Origin: a virus | Length of the DNA stretch: 22,594 bases | Virus record (IMG/VR): IMGVR_UViG_3300046817_000643 | Span: 1 to 22,594 of that record | Strand: one strand, 5' to 3' | Shown here: positions 13,705-19,866 of the stretch, piece after piece | Numbering within the stretch: position 1 is the stretch's first letter | Layout: each line of letters starts with the position of its first letter | Position numbers and translations under genes: made by a program | Notes under the pieces: generated by a model | Seen by the model: only the letters and a program-made list of their open reading frames with translations | Told to the model about the DNA's origin: nothing | The model's database searches: none

Positions 13705-13898
13705 TTTCTGTCTCGTAGCATTTGGTATATTTTATCTCTCATAACGCGAACTTTTTCTTGTTGAGAGTTTGTATACCATTGAGGTTCGCGCGCTAGCATA
13801 TTATCGAATGCTAGTTTGATTTCCTCCATTTCGTTTTGAGTGATGTTCAAGCTAAATGTTCTTTGTTGCGGAGGAGGGGTTGTCTCTTTGATGTCCAT
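13695..13898 (-). CDS. hypothetical small helical protein
   Basis: A 67-residue protein (begins MDIKETTPPPQQ) with a helical ITQNEMEEIKLAFDNMLAREPQWY segment and a basic end. No family recognised. The ATG at 13898 has TAAGGAACC upstream; the frame continues further upstream but would overlap the small membrane peptide gene and lacks a ribosome site. Confidence 0.62.
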   Translation of the reverse strand: MDIKETTPPPQQRTFSLNITQNEMEEIKLAFDNMLAREPQWYTNSQQEKVRVMRDKIYQMLRDRKCS

Positions 13899-13911
13899 TG
13901 TGATTGGTTCC

Positions 13912-13995
13912 TTACCTTCGCCGGGTCCAAGTGGCGATGCCGACAACGGCAAGGCCGAGAAGAAGGATGTAATGAATCAGCATCAGGTCGCGCAT
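13912..13995 (-). CDS. 27-residue single-helix membrane peptide
   Basis: A 27-codon gene: MRDLMLIHYI, then a hydrophobic run of about 15 residues (ILLLGLAVVGIA), then TWTRRR. It is a textbook short transmembrane helix with a basic C-terminus. A very strong ribosome site (TAGGAGGACTCT) stands directly before the ATG, and the stop codon overlaps the ribosome site of the next gene, so it fills the gap exactly. Possible roles include holin-like or host membrane-protein modulation; none is shown. Confidence 0.75.
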   Translation of the reverse strand: MRDLMLIHYILLLGLAVVGIATWTRRR

Positions 13996-14004
13996 AGAGT
14001 CCTC

Positions 14005-14289
14005 CTACAGTTCGATGTCGACAGCTTGGGAGTGGGTTTTTCGTTCCCGAACTTTCGGGGTTTTGTTCTGGTCTTCTTGGGTCCAACGATAGGCTTGCGC
14101 CCGGACCATGTTGACGAAAGAGGTTAAGTCCTTGTCGGTAATTCGACCTGGAAGCCCAGCGACAAGGTTCTGGTTGATCCGATCCAGAAGTTCATCGACC
14201 GCTTTTGGATCTGCTTCGGAGAGGGGCGAGTCTCCGTCGAGAAGGTCGAGAGCACCGCGAAGGGCAGCGGTCAGGTTGGGATCAGCCAT
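14005..14289 (-). CDS. small protein with C-terminal AVDIEL tail
   Basis: A 94-residue helical protein (begins MADPNLTAALRGALDLL) with a basic region KVRERKTHSQ immediately before a C-terminal AVDIEL. The tail is one of seven near-identical C-termini in the window. A helical segment FVNMVRAQAYRW loosely resembles AVRALRAGRAWV in the N-terminal part of the AAA+ ATPase, which also carries the motif; whether these are paralogous is uncertain. CAGGAAAACC precedes the ATG. No family recognised. Confidence 0.7.
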   Translation of the reverse strand: MADPNLTAALRGALDLLDGDSPLSEADPKAVDELLDRINQNLVAGLPGRITDKDLTSFVNMVRAQAYRWTQEDQNKTPKVRERKTHSQAVDIEL

Positions 14290-14494
14290 TGGATGGTTTT
14301 CCTGGAGCTACGAAACGCCACTTGGTTTGGATACGGACGCCGTCCAGTTCGATAGTTACGTCGCCGTCTTGGAAGACTTCGATGACTTGACAGGGACGTG
14401 GACGGGCGGCAACTTGGTCGTAATAGAGTCCGGGCATGTCTCCAGTGACTCTGCCCATGCCCAGGTCGTAGCCAGCGCGTTCGATGGAAGGCAT
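14282..14494 (-). CDS. hypothetical small protein with a beta-barrel-like C-terminal half
   Basis: A 70-residue protein with RPCQVIEVFQDGDVTIELDGVRIQTKWRFV, a pattern of short strands with Gly turns, seen in small SH3-like or KOW-like phage proteins. The function is unknown. CCGGAGC lies 9 nt before the ATG, and its stop overlaps the next gene's start by 8 nt. Confidence 0.62.
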   Translation of the reverse strand: MPSIERAGYDLGMGRVTGDMPGLYYDQVAARPRPCQVIEVFQDGDVTIELDGVRIQTKWRFVAPGKPSNG

Positions 14495-14498
14495 TTGG

Positions 14499-14729
14499 TT
14501 ATGCTCCGGGAATAGTGTCTTGGCCGAGACCTTTGAGTTCTACGTTTTTCCAGTAGTCAAGAATCACGAGAAGCTCTTGTCGGACTCGGGCAATTCGCGC
14601 GGCTTCAGAAGCGTTCGGACGGATCTGTTTTAGGGACTGATCCAGATGGTCAAGTCTTCGTTGGATGTCGGAGAGGAATTCGTCCTTGAGTTCGGAGATG
14701 GTTCTGGCGTGGGAGACGTATTGGGCCAT
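14499..14729 (-). CDS. hypothetical small helical protein
   Basis: A 76-residue protein that is almost wholly helical (SELKDEFLSDIQRRLDHLDQ and RVRQELLVILDYW) and could form a coiled coil. No family recognised. It has a strong ribosome site, AAAGGACTCCCTCC, before the ATG. Confidence 0.65.
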   Translation of the reverse strand: MAQYVSHARTISELKDEFLSDIQRRLDHLDQSLKQIRPNASEAARIARVRQELLVILDYWKNVELKGLGQDTIPGA

Positions 14730-14742
14730 GGAGGGAGTCCTT

Positions 14743-14940
14743 TCAGCTTTCTATCTTGTCCAAGGCTTCGCGCTGCTTTGCTTTCATCTGAAGCACAACG
14801 GAATGGACCATCTGTCGGATGATGGCATTTTCGCCCGATCCGCCGGAGCTGGCGATTTCTCGGATGAATTCCAAGTCGTCTTCCCAAAGCCTATGACAGA
14901 CTCGGACTTTGGGTACATCGCGGTCGGAAGAAGCGGGCAT
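14743..14940 (-). CDS. possible ribbon-helix-helix-type small protein
   Basis: A 65-residue protein with a basic strand KVRVCHRLW followed by two predicted helices (DDLEFIREIASS and ENAIIRQMVHSVVLQM). This strand-helix-helix order and size fit Arc/MetJ-type DNA-binding proteins, though no signature is conclusive. If correct, it would be the only visible candidate repressor. AAAAGGAACTCCTG precedes the ATG. Confidence 0.62.
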   Translation of the reverse strand: MPASSDRDVPKVRVCHRLWEDDLEFIREIASSGGSGENAIIRQMVHSVVLQMKAKQREALDKIES

Positions 14941-15128
14941 CAGGAGTTCCTTTTGGAGTCGAAGTCACCGGAACGGATTCTGTGCATAAATTTTAGAATG
15001 GCGTTTTCGGTTAGATTATATGGCGGATCATGGTTGAGCAAAAGATGTTCCAATGCTTCTGGAGTCATGCCTGTTGGAGCATAACCAAACCATAACAATG
15101 CCCATTCAAGTAATAGAGCGTAACTCAA
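14940..15128 (-). CDS. hypothetical small protein, TTG start
   Basis: A 62-residue protein (begins MSYALLLEWALLWFGY) with a hydrophobic first 15 residues and then a polar helical region. The TTG at 15128 overlaps the preceding stop by 4 nt (TTGA), with GGAG 9 nt upstream, matching the GTGA/ATGA junctions used elsewhere. An internal ATG at 15068 has no ribosome site. The N-terminus could associate with a membrane. No family recognised. Confidence 0.55.
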   Translation of the reverse strand: MSYALLLEWALLWFGYAPTGMTPEALEHLLLNHDPPYNLTENAILKFMHRIRSGDFDSKRNS

Positions 15129-15430
15129 AGGTCGATCTCCACTTCGTCTTTTTCGGGGTTTTCGTCCGGGTCGTCTGGCATAGGGACGTTGGGAGTGTTG
15201 ATGACCCAGATTTTGTTTTCGGGTTCAGTGGGATGTAACCGGACTTGAATGTGTTGCCAGTCTCGATTTTCTTTCTTAAACCGATACAATATCTGTTTTG
15301 CTCTAAGGGCTGGGGAGGGAAGGTCGCCGACGACTTCGACCTTGACTTCGAGTCCGATGTCAGACATCGCGGCCCGAGTCAGAATCTGTCGAGCGTTTTG
15401 GGCGAGGAGTGAGTTGTTGTCGGAAGGCAT
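15125..15430 (-). CDS. small protein with C-terminal VEIDL tail
   Basis: A 101-residue protein with a helix (LLAQNARQILTRAAM), then beta strands (IGLEVKVEVVG and HIQVRLHPTEPENKIWVI), and an acidic Pro-rich end DPDENPEKDEVEIDL. The last five residues match the shared tail of other small proteins here, although the preceding stretch is acidic rather than basic. GGAG lies 10 nt before the ATG. No family recognised. Confidence 0.66.
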   Translation of the reverse strand: MPSDNNSLLAQNARQILTRAAMSDIGLEVKVEVVGDLPSPALRAKQILYRFKKENRDWQHIQVRLHPTEPENKIWVINTPNVPMPDDPDENPEKDEVEIDL

Positions 15431-15433
15431 GGT

Positions 15434-15694
15434 TCAGATGCTCCACTCTGGCGCTTTGATAACGACCAGTCCTGTTGGATCATCGAGGAGTCCGAGGCCG
15501 ATTAGTCTATCACCACAAATGGAATTGAAATCTTGTTGAAGGATTATTGTCGGTTCGAGTTCGGAGACCCAATGCTGGAGCATTTGGTAGATCATAAACT
15601 CTCGCCGAAGATTTATCGACCGAGCGAGACGATTGGTATGCTGACTCAGGAGGTCTGAGTCTACCATTGGTGGAAGGGGTTTAAGACTGAACAT
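15434..15694 (-). CDS. hypothetical small protein
   Basis: An 86-residue protein (begins MFSLKPLPPMVDSDLL) with a helical REFMIYQMLQHWVSELEP segment and a hydrophobic C-terminal part (IGLGLLDDPTGLVVIKAPEW). No family recognised. The ribosome site is weak (ATAAGACTCTT). It fits between its neighbours with gaps of a few bases. Confidence 0.6.
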   Translation of the reverse strand: MFSLKPLPPMVDSDLLSQHTNRLARSINLRREFMIYQMLQHWVSELEPTIILQQDFNSICGDRLIGLGLLDDPTGLVVIKAPEWSI

Positions 15695-15701
15695 AAGAGT
15701 C

Positions 15702-15995
15702 TTATCCCAGTTCGATGTCGATGGCGTTGGAATATTCGAGTCGGAGTTCTAGGCCGATCGCCGCGAGGGATTGGGAATAGGCGTCGACTTTTGCTTCGAC
15801 GCGGGTCTTGGCTCGTTCGATGATGGAGGGGTCGATGGAAAGCAGCTGGTCGATGTGGATTTCTAGGGCTGAGTCCTTGGGAAGCGGGAGTGGCGGGTCG
15901 AGCTTGGATAATTTATCCTCGATGATTGCGGTCGCTAACGCCCGAGCTTCGCGGGAGATTAGGTCTTCGAGACTTGCTTTTTTGGTATTGGCCAT
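15702..15995 (-). CDS. small protein with C-terminal AIDIELG tail
   Basis: A 97-residue helical protein (LEDLISREARALATAIIEDKLSKL early; IIERAKTRVEAKVDAYSQSL later) that ends NAIDIELG. The tail belongs to the shared C-terminal motif family and is here followed by one Gly. TAGGAAT precedes the ATG. No family recognised. Confidence 0.68.
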   Translation of the reverse strand: MANTKKASLEDLISREARALATAIIEDKLSKLDPPLPLPKDSALEIHIDQLLSIDPSIIERAKTRVEAKVDAYSQSLAAIGLELRLEYSNAIDIELG

Positions 15996-16004
15996 TTTTT
16001 ATTC

Positions 16005-16412
16005 CTAGAGAAGAGAATCCAGGTCGATGTCGATAGCTTGGTTTTTTCTTTTTGGTTTTTTATCGGCGGCCCGTAGGTCTCGAACTTGGTCTTCGATGCT
16101 TGGTTCGCCGAAGAAGATTCCGGCCTCGCGCTGTTTGACTTGCCAGGAAAGGCTGACAGAAAAGGAAAGAGACAAGGCTCGAATCTCGTCGGAACTTGGC
16201 GGTTCGTCGAGGATGATGTGGAGGTTGTATCCCCGATCGAGGATGGCGAATCTTCCGGACTTGAGGGGAATTACAAGAACCGCGACGTTGGAATACTTTA
16301 GCGACAGGGCTTCTTGAGCATCTGGGTTTGTGACCGGGTCGAGGTCAGGATTAAGTTCCTGATCCTCTACCAGTTCGAGTTGGAGTTCCTCTGAGTCGGT
16401 AATGTTGGCCAT
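16005..16412 (-). CDS. small protein with C-terminal AIDIDLDSLL tail
   Basis: A 135-residue protein with an acidic N-terminus (EELQLELVEDQEL), a central beta-rich block (NVAVLVIPLKSGRFAILDRGYNLHIIL), and a basic segment KKPKRKNQ directly before AIDIDLDSLL at the C-terminus. The basic-polar-AIDIDLD arrangement parallels KRRKSQDINIDLDD inside the AAA+ ATPase. The ribosome site is weak (ATAGGC). The upstream 85-nt gap contains a direct repeat. No family recognised. Confidence 0.67.
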   Translation of the reverse strand: MANITDSEELQLELVEDQELNPDLDPVTNPDAQEALSLKYSNVAVLVIPLKSGRFAILDRGYNLHIILDEPPSSDEIRALSLSFSVSLSWQVKQREAGIFFGEPSIEDQVRDLRAADKKPKRKNQAIDIDLDSLL

Positions 16413-16497
16413 CTGTCGGTTAGCCTATCATGGGGAGGGGAGGTAGGCAAGGGGAAGGAAAGAGGCATACATGGAAGGGGCTTCAGTAGGCATACAT
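16413..16497. other. 85-nt gap with 10-bp direct repeat and G-rich tract
   Basis: The coding strand carries ATGTATGCCT twice, at 16488-16497 and 16463-16472, spaced by 15 nt. A pyrimidine-rich run follows, whose complement on the plus strand (16432-16465) is G-rich with several GG and GGGG runs. The first repeat reads as a 4-codon ORF and the second as a 14-codon ORF, neither with a ribosome site. It may regulate expression of the gene at 16005..16412, but no promoter is evident. Confidence 0.4.
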
Positions 16498-16728
16498 TTA
16501 TTTTACGACTCTTAACTTTGGTTTCTTCTCTAGGTCACGCCAAGGTGTGATAGGTTTGCTTACACGAACGTCACGGAGAGAGTCGAACAACAAGTCTTCT
16601 GGAGGACGATTGCCGCCAAAAGTTTCTAGATTGGTTATGATACAGTTTCGGATTTCGGCGAAGTCGACTCCTGTTGGTACTTTGAATTCCAAGAGAACTT
16701 GGATTGTTTTCAATCGTTCTTTTCTCAT
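16498..16728 (-). CDS. hypothetical small protein
   Basis: A 76-residue protein (begins MRKERLKTIQVLLEFKVP) with a beta strand, a helix (DFAEIRNCIITNLETF) and another strand, DVRVSKPI. The order resembles a small ferredoxin-like fold, but no family is recognised. CCGGAG lies 10 nt before the ATG. Confidence 0.62.
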   Translation of the reverse strand: MRKERLKTIQVLLEFKVPTGVDFAEIRNCIITNLETFGGNRPPEDLLFDSLRDVRVSKPITPWRDLEKKPKLRVVK

Positions 16729-16749
16729 TTCTTTTTCTCCGGGAGAGCT

Positions 16750-16797
16750 TTAAGGGCGGCGTCTATTGGACGACGGAAAATTCCTTGGCCATTGCAT
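16750..16797 (-). CDS. possible 15-residue coupled mini-ORF
   Basis: Fifteen codons (begins MQWPRNFP, ends with a basic NRRRP) whose ATG overlaps the preceding stop as TGATG and whose TAA falls just before the ribosome site of the next gene. Geometry is the same as for the 22-codon micro-gene at 5301..5369, but with only 15 codons and no conserved content it may be chance. Confidence 0.25.
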   Translation of the reverse strand: MQWPRNFPSSNRRRP

Positions 16798-17141
16798 CAA
16801 AGGTCCAGGTCGATGTCGATTGCTGAGGAATGTTTTTCTTTTTGTTTTTCTTTTCGGGGCTTGGATCCAGAGCCAGACTCAGACACAGACACAGACACAG
16901 ATTCAGATTTATGCACTGGGGAGGGATTTTCTTTCGGGTCGGATAGCTTTCGCCCCGTCTTGGGTTCGGTGATGTTGGCGAAACGAGTCGCCAGTTCTTT
17001 GATTTCGTGAAGGTAGGCTGTTACTTTCATCTCCGCCCGGTCTCGTTGGTCGCGGAGACTCTCGGCGAGTGAAATTACGGCTTCGATGTTGCCGGCGTCG
17101 AGAAGGGCTCGAATGGCTGAGTTAAGCGAGGGTTCAGACAT
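16797..17141 (-). CDS. small protein with Ser-Glu repeat and C-terminal AIDIDLDL tail
   Basis: A 114-residue protein with an N-terminal helical domain (IRALLDAGNIEAVISLAESL; DRAEMKVTAYLHEIKELATR), then a repeat-derived linker SESVSVSVSESGSGS, a basic stretch KPRKEKQKEKHSS, and the tail AIDIDLDL. It shows the modular order domain-flexible linker-basic-tail most clearly. The ATG at 17141 has GGAGAAG upstream and overlaps the preceding stop by 8 nt (ATGTCTGA). No family recognised for the helical domain. Confidence 0.72.
   Translation of the reverse strand: MSEPSLNSAIRALLDAGNIEAVISLAESLRDQRDRAEMKVTAYLHEIKELATRFANITEPKTGRKLSDPKENPSPVHKSESVSVSVSESGSGSKPRKEKQKEKHSSAIDIDLDL
16874..16920. repeat. 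dispersed Ser-Glu-coding repeat, copy 2
   Basis: Plus-strand CAGACTCAGACACAGACACAG-type units (16876 onward) end in CAGATT, followed a few bases later by GCACTGGG (16913-16920). It encodes the Ser-Glu-Val linker of the tail-bearing protein at 16797..17141. The GCACTGGG block is read in a different frame here than in the copy at 19435..19481. Confidence 0.6.
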
Positions 17142-17361
17142 TGTTCTTCTCCAGAATTTGGCGCGATTTCTGGGCGGCTTCAATGTAGCCTTTGTGATCG
17201 GTGTCGATCAGAAGCTGAAGCAGGTCGTTAGCAAGGAAGAAGTCGAGGTCGAGATGGTTTTTGTTGAAGATGTCGAGGAGCTTTTCGAGGCGCTCTCGGT
17301 TTCTTGGCTCAGAGTAGGATTCGATGCGTTCGGGAGTCATGATGATGCTGGGTTGAGACAT
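17134..17361 (-). CDS. hypothetical small helical protein
   Basis: A 75-residue protein (begins MSQPSIIMTPERIESY) with helices RERLEKLLDIFNKNH, FFLANDLLQLLI and GYIEAAQKSRQILEK. It looks like a small helical bundle. GCGGAG lies 12 nt upstream of the ATG. Its stop overlaps the next gene by 8 nt. No family recognised. Confidence 0.63.
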   Translation of the reverse strand: MSQPSIIMTPERIESYSEPRNRERLEKLLDIFNKNHLDLDFFLANDLLQLLIDTDHKGYIEAAQKSRQILEKNNV

Positions 17362-17366
17362 TGGAA

Positions 17367-17453
17367 TTAAAACTCCGCAAAGAGGGCAAAGAGGGCGGCA
17401 ATGAGAACGACTCCCGCCAGGAAGTTGATGACGTTGTTGAAGAGATTGGTCAT
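17367..17453 (-). CDS. 28-residue single-helix membrane peptide
   Basis: A 28-codon gene (MTNLFNNVINFL, then AGVVLIAALFALFAEF) that is mostly one hydrophobic helix. TAAAGGAACTTCA precedes the ATG at 17453, which overlaps the previous stop by 4 nt (ATGA). A longer reading of the frame would add an Arg/Ser-rich segment that belongs to the overlapping gene in another frame. It is the second tiny membrane peptide in this block. Role unknown. Confidence 0.7.
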   Translation of the reverse strand: MTNLFNNVINFLAGVVLIAALFALFAEF

Positions 17454-17638
17454 TGAAGTTCCTTTAGAATTGCGTCGCGAATTCGATAGAAGCGGATTTT
17501 GAGGTCTGTTGGCACCTCGGCTTCGTTGACTTCGACGTCGAAGTTGGAGATTTTCCGCCAACGTCCACCAACATCGCGGGAGCTGGCACGGAAGTTCCAG
17601 TCATTCGATCGAAGATCGAGACCAAAAAGCTCTTTCAT
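17450..17638 (-). CDS. hypothetical small protein
   Basis: A 62-residue protein (begins MKELFGLDLRSNDWNFR) with a short beta region (VGGRWRKISNFDVEV) and a C-terminal helix (KIRFYRIRDAILKELQ). No family recognised. AAAGGAAAAGGACTC precedes the ATG; 4-nt overlaps exist with the genes on both sides. Confidence 0.64.
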   Translation of the reverse strand: MKELFGLDLRSNDWNFRASSRDVGGRWRKISNFDVEVNEAEVPTDLKIRFYRIRDAILKELQ

Positions 17639-18252
17639 GAGTCCTTTTCCTTTCTCTCAAAGGTTCCGAGAAGTCTGTCATAGAGGAAGAATTTCAATCC
17701 TTCGTAGTTTCCTTTTTCTACGTCGGCAAGTTTGCCCGAGCGGATTTCGCCGTTGAGGAAATAGATTACGTTTTTGGTTTCGTAGGAAATGACTCGAATG
17801 TCCATGAAACCGAGTTCGACCAAGGCGTCGAGGACGGCGCGGAGATTGCCAACGATAGTTGTTCCGGCCTTCGTCGGGTCGATGATGATTATTGTAACCG
17901 CGAGATTCTGTATCCCGACTTGTTCTTCAGGCTTTTTTAAATTTATTTCTGAGGGATAATAGGCTACCATGAGTCCGGACAAATCTGGTCTCATGAAGTC
18001 TTCGCCCAGGCCGGATTTCCAGGCACAAGCGAAGGTAGAGCAGGCGACAGGTCTACTTTCGTAGATCGAGCATCGTTTGCACGGATCGGTTCCGTCGAGC
18101 TTGGAACAAGATTGGTTTGGGTATTTTTTCAAGGCTTCAATGCCGACAACGACACAACAGGCATAGCATTCCCCGCAAGGACGGAGGTTCAACCCAGATT
18201 CAGACACAGATACAGATTCAGATTCAGGCACTGGGGCTTCAGTTTCAGACAT
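17635..18252 (-). CDS. YkgJ-type CxxCxxCC metal-binding protein
   Basis: This 205-residue protein has C26GECYAC32C33, then C49, C58/C61 and C71, C76 in a context (SKLDGTDPCKRCSIYESRPVAC) that matches the zinc/iron-chelating CxxCxxCC domain family typified by YkgJ. The N-terminal 20 residues are a Ser-Glu linker (VPESESVSVSESG) encoded by the dispersed repeat. The C-terminal half is beta-rich with a hydrophobic VTIIIIDP strand and no known motif. Possible roles are metal sensing or Fe-S related chemistry; biochemical function of the family is poorly defined. CAAGGAAAC lies upstream of the ATG. Confidence 0.82.
   Translation of the reverse strand: MSETEAPVPESESVSVSESGLNLRPCGECYACCVVVGIEALKKYPNQSCSKLDGTDPCKRCSIYESRPVACSTFACAWKSGLGEDFMRPDLSGLMVAYYPSEINLKKPEEQVGIQNLAVTIIIIDPTKAGTTIVGNLRAVLDALVELGFMDIRVISYETKNVIYFLNGEIRSGKLADVEKGNYEGLKFFLYDRLLGTFERKEKDS
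18195..18236. repeat. dispersed Ser-Glu-coding repeat, copy 3
   Basis: Plus-strand CAGATTCAGACACAGATACA units followed directly by GCACTGGGG (18228-18236). It encodes the N-terminal linker of the CxxCxxCC protein. Confidence 0.6.
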
Positions 18253-18256
18253 GGCT

Positions 18257-18544
18257 TCAGTTTCCTTGAAAGATCAGAAGGAGAATTGTTGCTTGGATTT
18301 TGTTGAAGATTTCTGGGACTTCTTCCATGTCCGATCGGCCGTGGATTGAGAGAACTTTTCCGAGCAGGTTGGAGAGAAGTTCGCAGATTTCGTGAGCGGT
18401 TCGGATGTCGTGTTTTTCGAGGATTTCGACGATTTCGATTCCGACTGTTCCGATCCGATTTATTCTAGCGGCTTCTTCATCCGTACGTCCGGTTTCTTCG
18501 GCCCGGGAAATTAGGGTTTTGAGTTCGTCGATTCGGGTGGTCAT
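18257..18544 (-). CDS. hypothetical helical protein
   Basis: A 95-residue, wholly helical protein (IDELKTLISRAEETGRTDEE; GIEIVEILEKHDIRTAHEICELLSNLL read as separate helices). It could form a bundle or coiled coil. The ATG overlaps the stop of the acidic AAA+ partner gene as ATGA, so all three genes from 21374 down are probably co-translated. No family recognised. Confidence 0.65.
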   Translation of the reverse strand: MTTRIDELKTLISRAEETGRTDEEAARINRIGTVGIEIVEILEKHDIRTAHEICELLSNLLGKVLSIHGRSDMEEVPEIFNKIQATILLLIFQGN

Positions 18545-19866
18545 GGAGTCTGTCTTTCCATTCTGAGGGATTTGAGAAGAGATTCTGCTGCAACTTCGAC
18601 GGCGAGGTTGGCGGATTCTGGGGTTTCGGAACCCTTACTTCCGGGGACGAAAATCGTGTTGGGATTGGTGTCGTTGCGGTCATGGACTGGGATGCCGTAC
18701 CAGCCTTTGAGGTCTGATTCAAGTTCTTTCGTTTGTTCCAACAGAGCAAAAGCGAGTCTTCGCATCGACGCTGGATGGGCAATGGCAAATGCTGCCCGGT
18801 CGATGTCGAGATATTCGCCGGCCTTTTTATACACGATAGAATAGCGCCAAGTTTTGCTGCCTGACCTGGTGTTCCCGATGATTCGGAGTTCGGTTGAGAT
18901 GCCTTGGGCTTCGAGTCGAGAAGCGAGGCTCAAGACCGCTGCGCCCCGAAGCATCATGTCATTCACGGTAACGTAGGCGCTGATCCAGTGGTTGTAGTCA
19001 ATTCGAACGATTGGCTTGGAGGTTCGATGGTCCGCTCCAGGATCAACAGCCATACAGCTTGGATCACCGGAACAATAGACTGGAACGATTGGGTATCCTC
19101 CAGCAACGGAGAATTCGATGGTTGGATAATAGGTTGGCCGAGGAGATACGCGGGCGAAACTGTCAGTCAGTAGTTTTCGCCCCTCGGGCCAGCCGGTTGA
19201 AACGGCCATAGTCACCGCTTCGTCGAAGGTTTTGGTTCCGAACCAAGATTCATCTTTCCTTTCATGGCTGGTACAGTTTTCTTTTTTCCAGGTTCGTAAA
19301 CTCTGGTCCAAGACGCATTTGACGAAATTGCTCCAGGAATCAAATTCCCTATGAACACAGGTAGAATTTCGTTCCGAATAGGTCCAGCTCCAGTCGTCAG
19401 GGTTTGGGTCCTGGCCTCCCGAGATTTTTCCTTCAGGTTCAGATACAGATTCAGAGTCAGATTCTGTTGGTATGCACTGGGAATCTAGATCTTCTTCAGA
19501 ATCGGTTTCAGACTCTGAGTCAGGGTCGAACTCATCGCCGTTGGGGAGGTCGCCATCATCTGGGTCTGAGCCGGCTTCTGAATCAGAATCTTCGTCAGAT
19601 TCCTCTCCTTCTTCTGGCCCCACTTCCTGACCTTCGGCATCGCCGCTCTCTCCCGCATCTCGTGCTTCCGAGTCATCTTCGTTCTCCTCTGAATCTTGGT
19701 CTTGATCCTGACCTGAACCTCCGCCCGAGTTAGGCGGTTCTGGCCAGCCAAATAGGGCGAACCAGGCAGCGGCGGAAGTTAGGTCAGAAAAAGCCCCGAT
19801 CGTCTTGTGTGCCCAGCGTGGGTCTGGATCGGAGGAAATTGGTTCTGGTTTGTTGTCTAGGGGCAT
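18541..19866 (-). CDS. acidic partner of the AAA+ ATPase, CobT/VWA-like (DUF7192-type)
   Basis: This 441-residue protein has an N-terminal hydrophobic patch (30-45), then about 100 residues (50-147) made almost entirely of Asp, Glu, Ser, Gly and Gln, then a folded region beginning HREFDSWSNFVKCVLD. The folded part has SWFGTKTFDEAV, GWPEGRK, YPIVPVYCSGDP and a RGAAVLSLASRLEAQGISTELRII block, which I associate with a phage family annotated DUF7192. The last block has a strand-helix-strand pattern like the von Willebrand A fold, but the DxSxS metal site is not evident. An acidic linker before a VWA-like domain, and co-translation with a MoxR/CobS-type ATPase (TGATG junction), recall CobT. The ATG has GGAGGGAG upstream. 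Confidence 0.7.
   Translation of the reverse strand: MPLDNKPEPISSDPDPRWAHKTIGAFSDLTSAAAWFALFGWPEPPNSGGGSGQDQDQDSEENEDDSEARDAGESGDAEGQEVGPEEGEESDEDSDSEAGSDPDDGDLPNGDEFDPDSESETDSEEDLDSQCIPTESDSESVSEPEGKISGGQDPNPDDWSWTYSERNSTCVHREFDSWSNFVKCVLDQSLRTWKKENCTSHERKDESWFGTKTFDEAVTMAVSTGWPEGRKLLTDSFARVSPRPTYYPTIEFSVAGGYPIVPVYCSGDPSCMAVDPGADHRTSKPIVRIDYNHWISAYVTVNDMMLRGAAVLSLASRLEAQGISTELRIIGNTRSGSKTWRYSIVYKKAGEYLDIDRAAFAIAHPASMRRLAFALLEQTKELESDLKGWYGIPVHDRNDTNPNTIFVPGSKGSETPESANLAVEVAAESLLKSLRMERQTP
19435..19481. repeat. dispersed Ser-Glu-coding repeat, copy 4
   Basis: Plus-strand CAGATACAGATTCAGAGTCAG followed by ctgttggtatgcactggg (19464-19481). The 15-mer cagattcagagtcag (19446-19460) occurs identically at 21707-21721, where it is read in another frame. 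Encodes part of the acidic segment of the AAA+ partner. Confidence 0.62.

Noticed and set aside
16874-16920. CRISPR-like or VNTR array
   Set aside because: Units are only 6-12 bases, lie inside coding sequence, have no spacers and no cas genes are present; the Cas4-like nuclease fits phage recombination.
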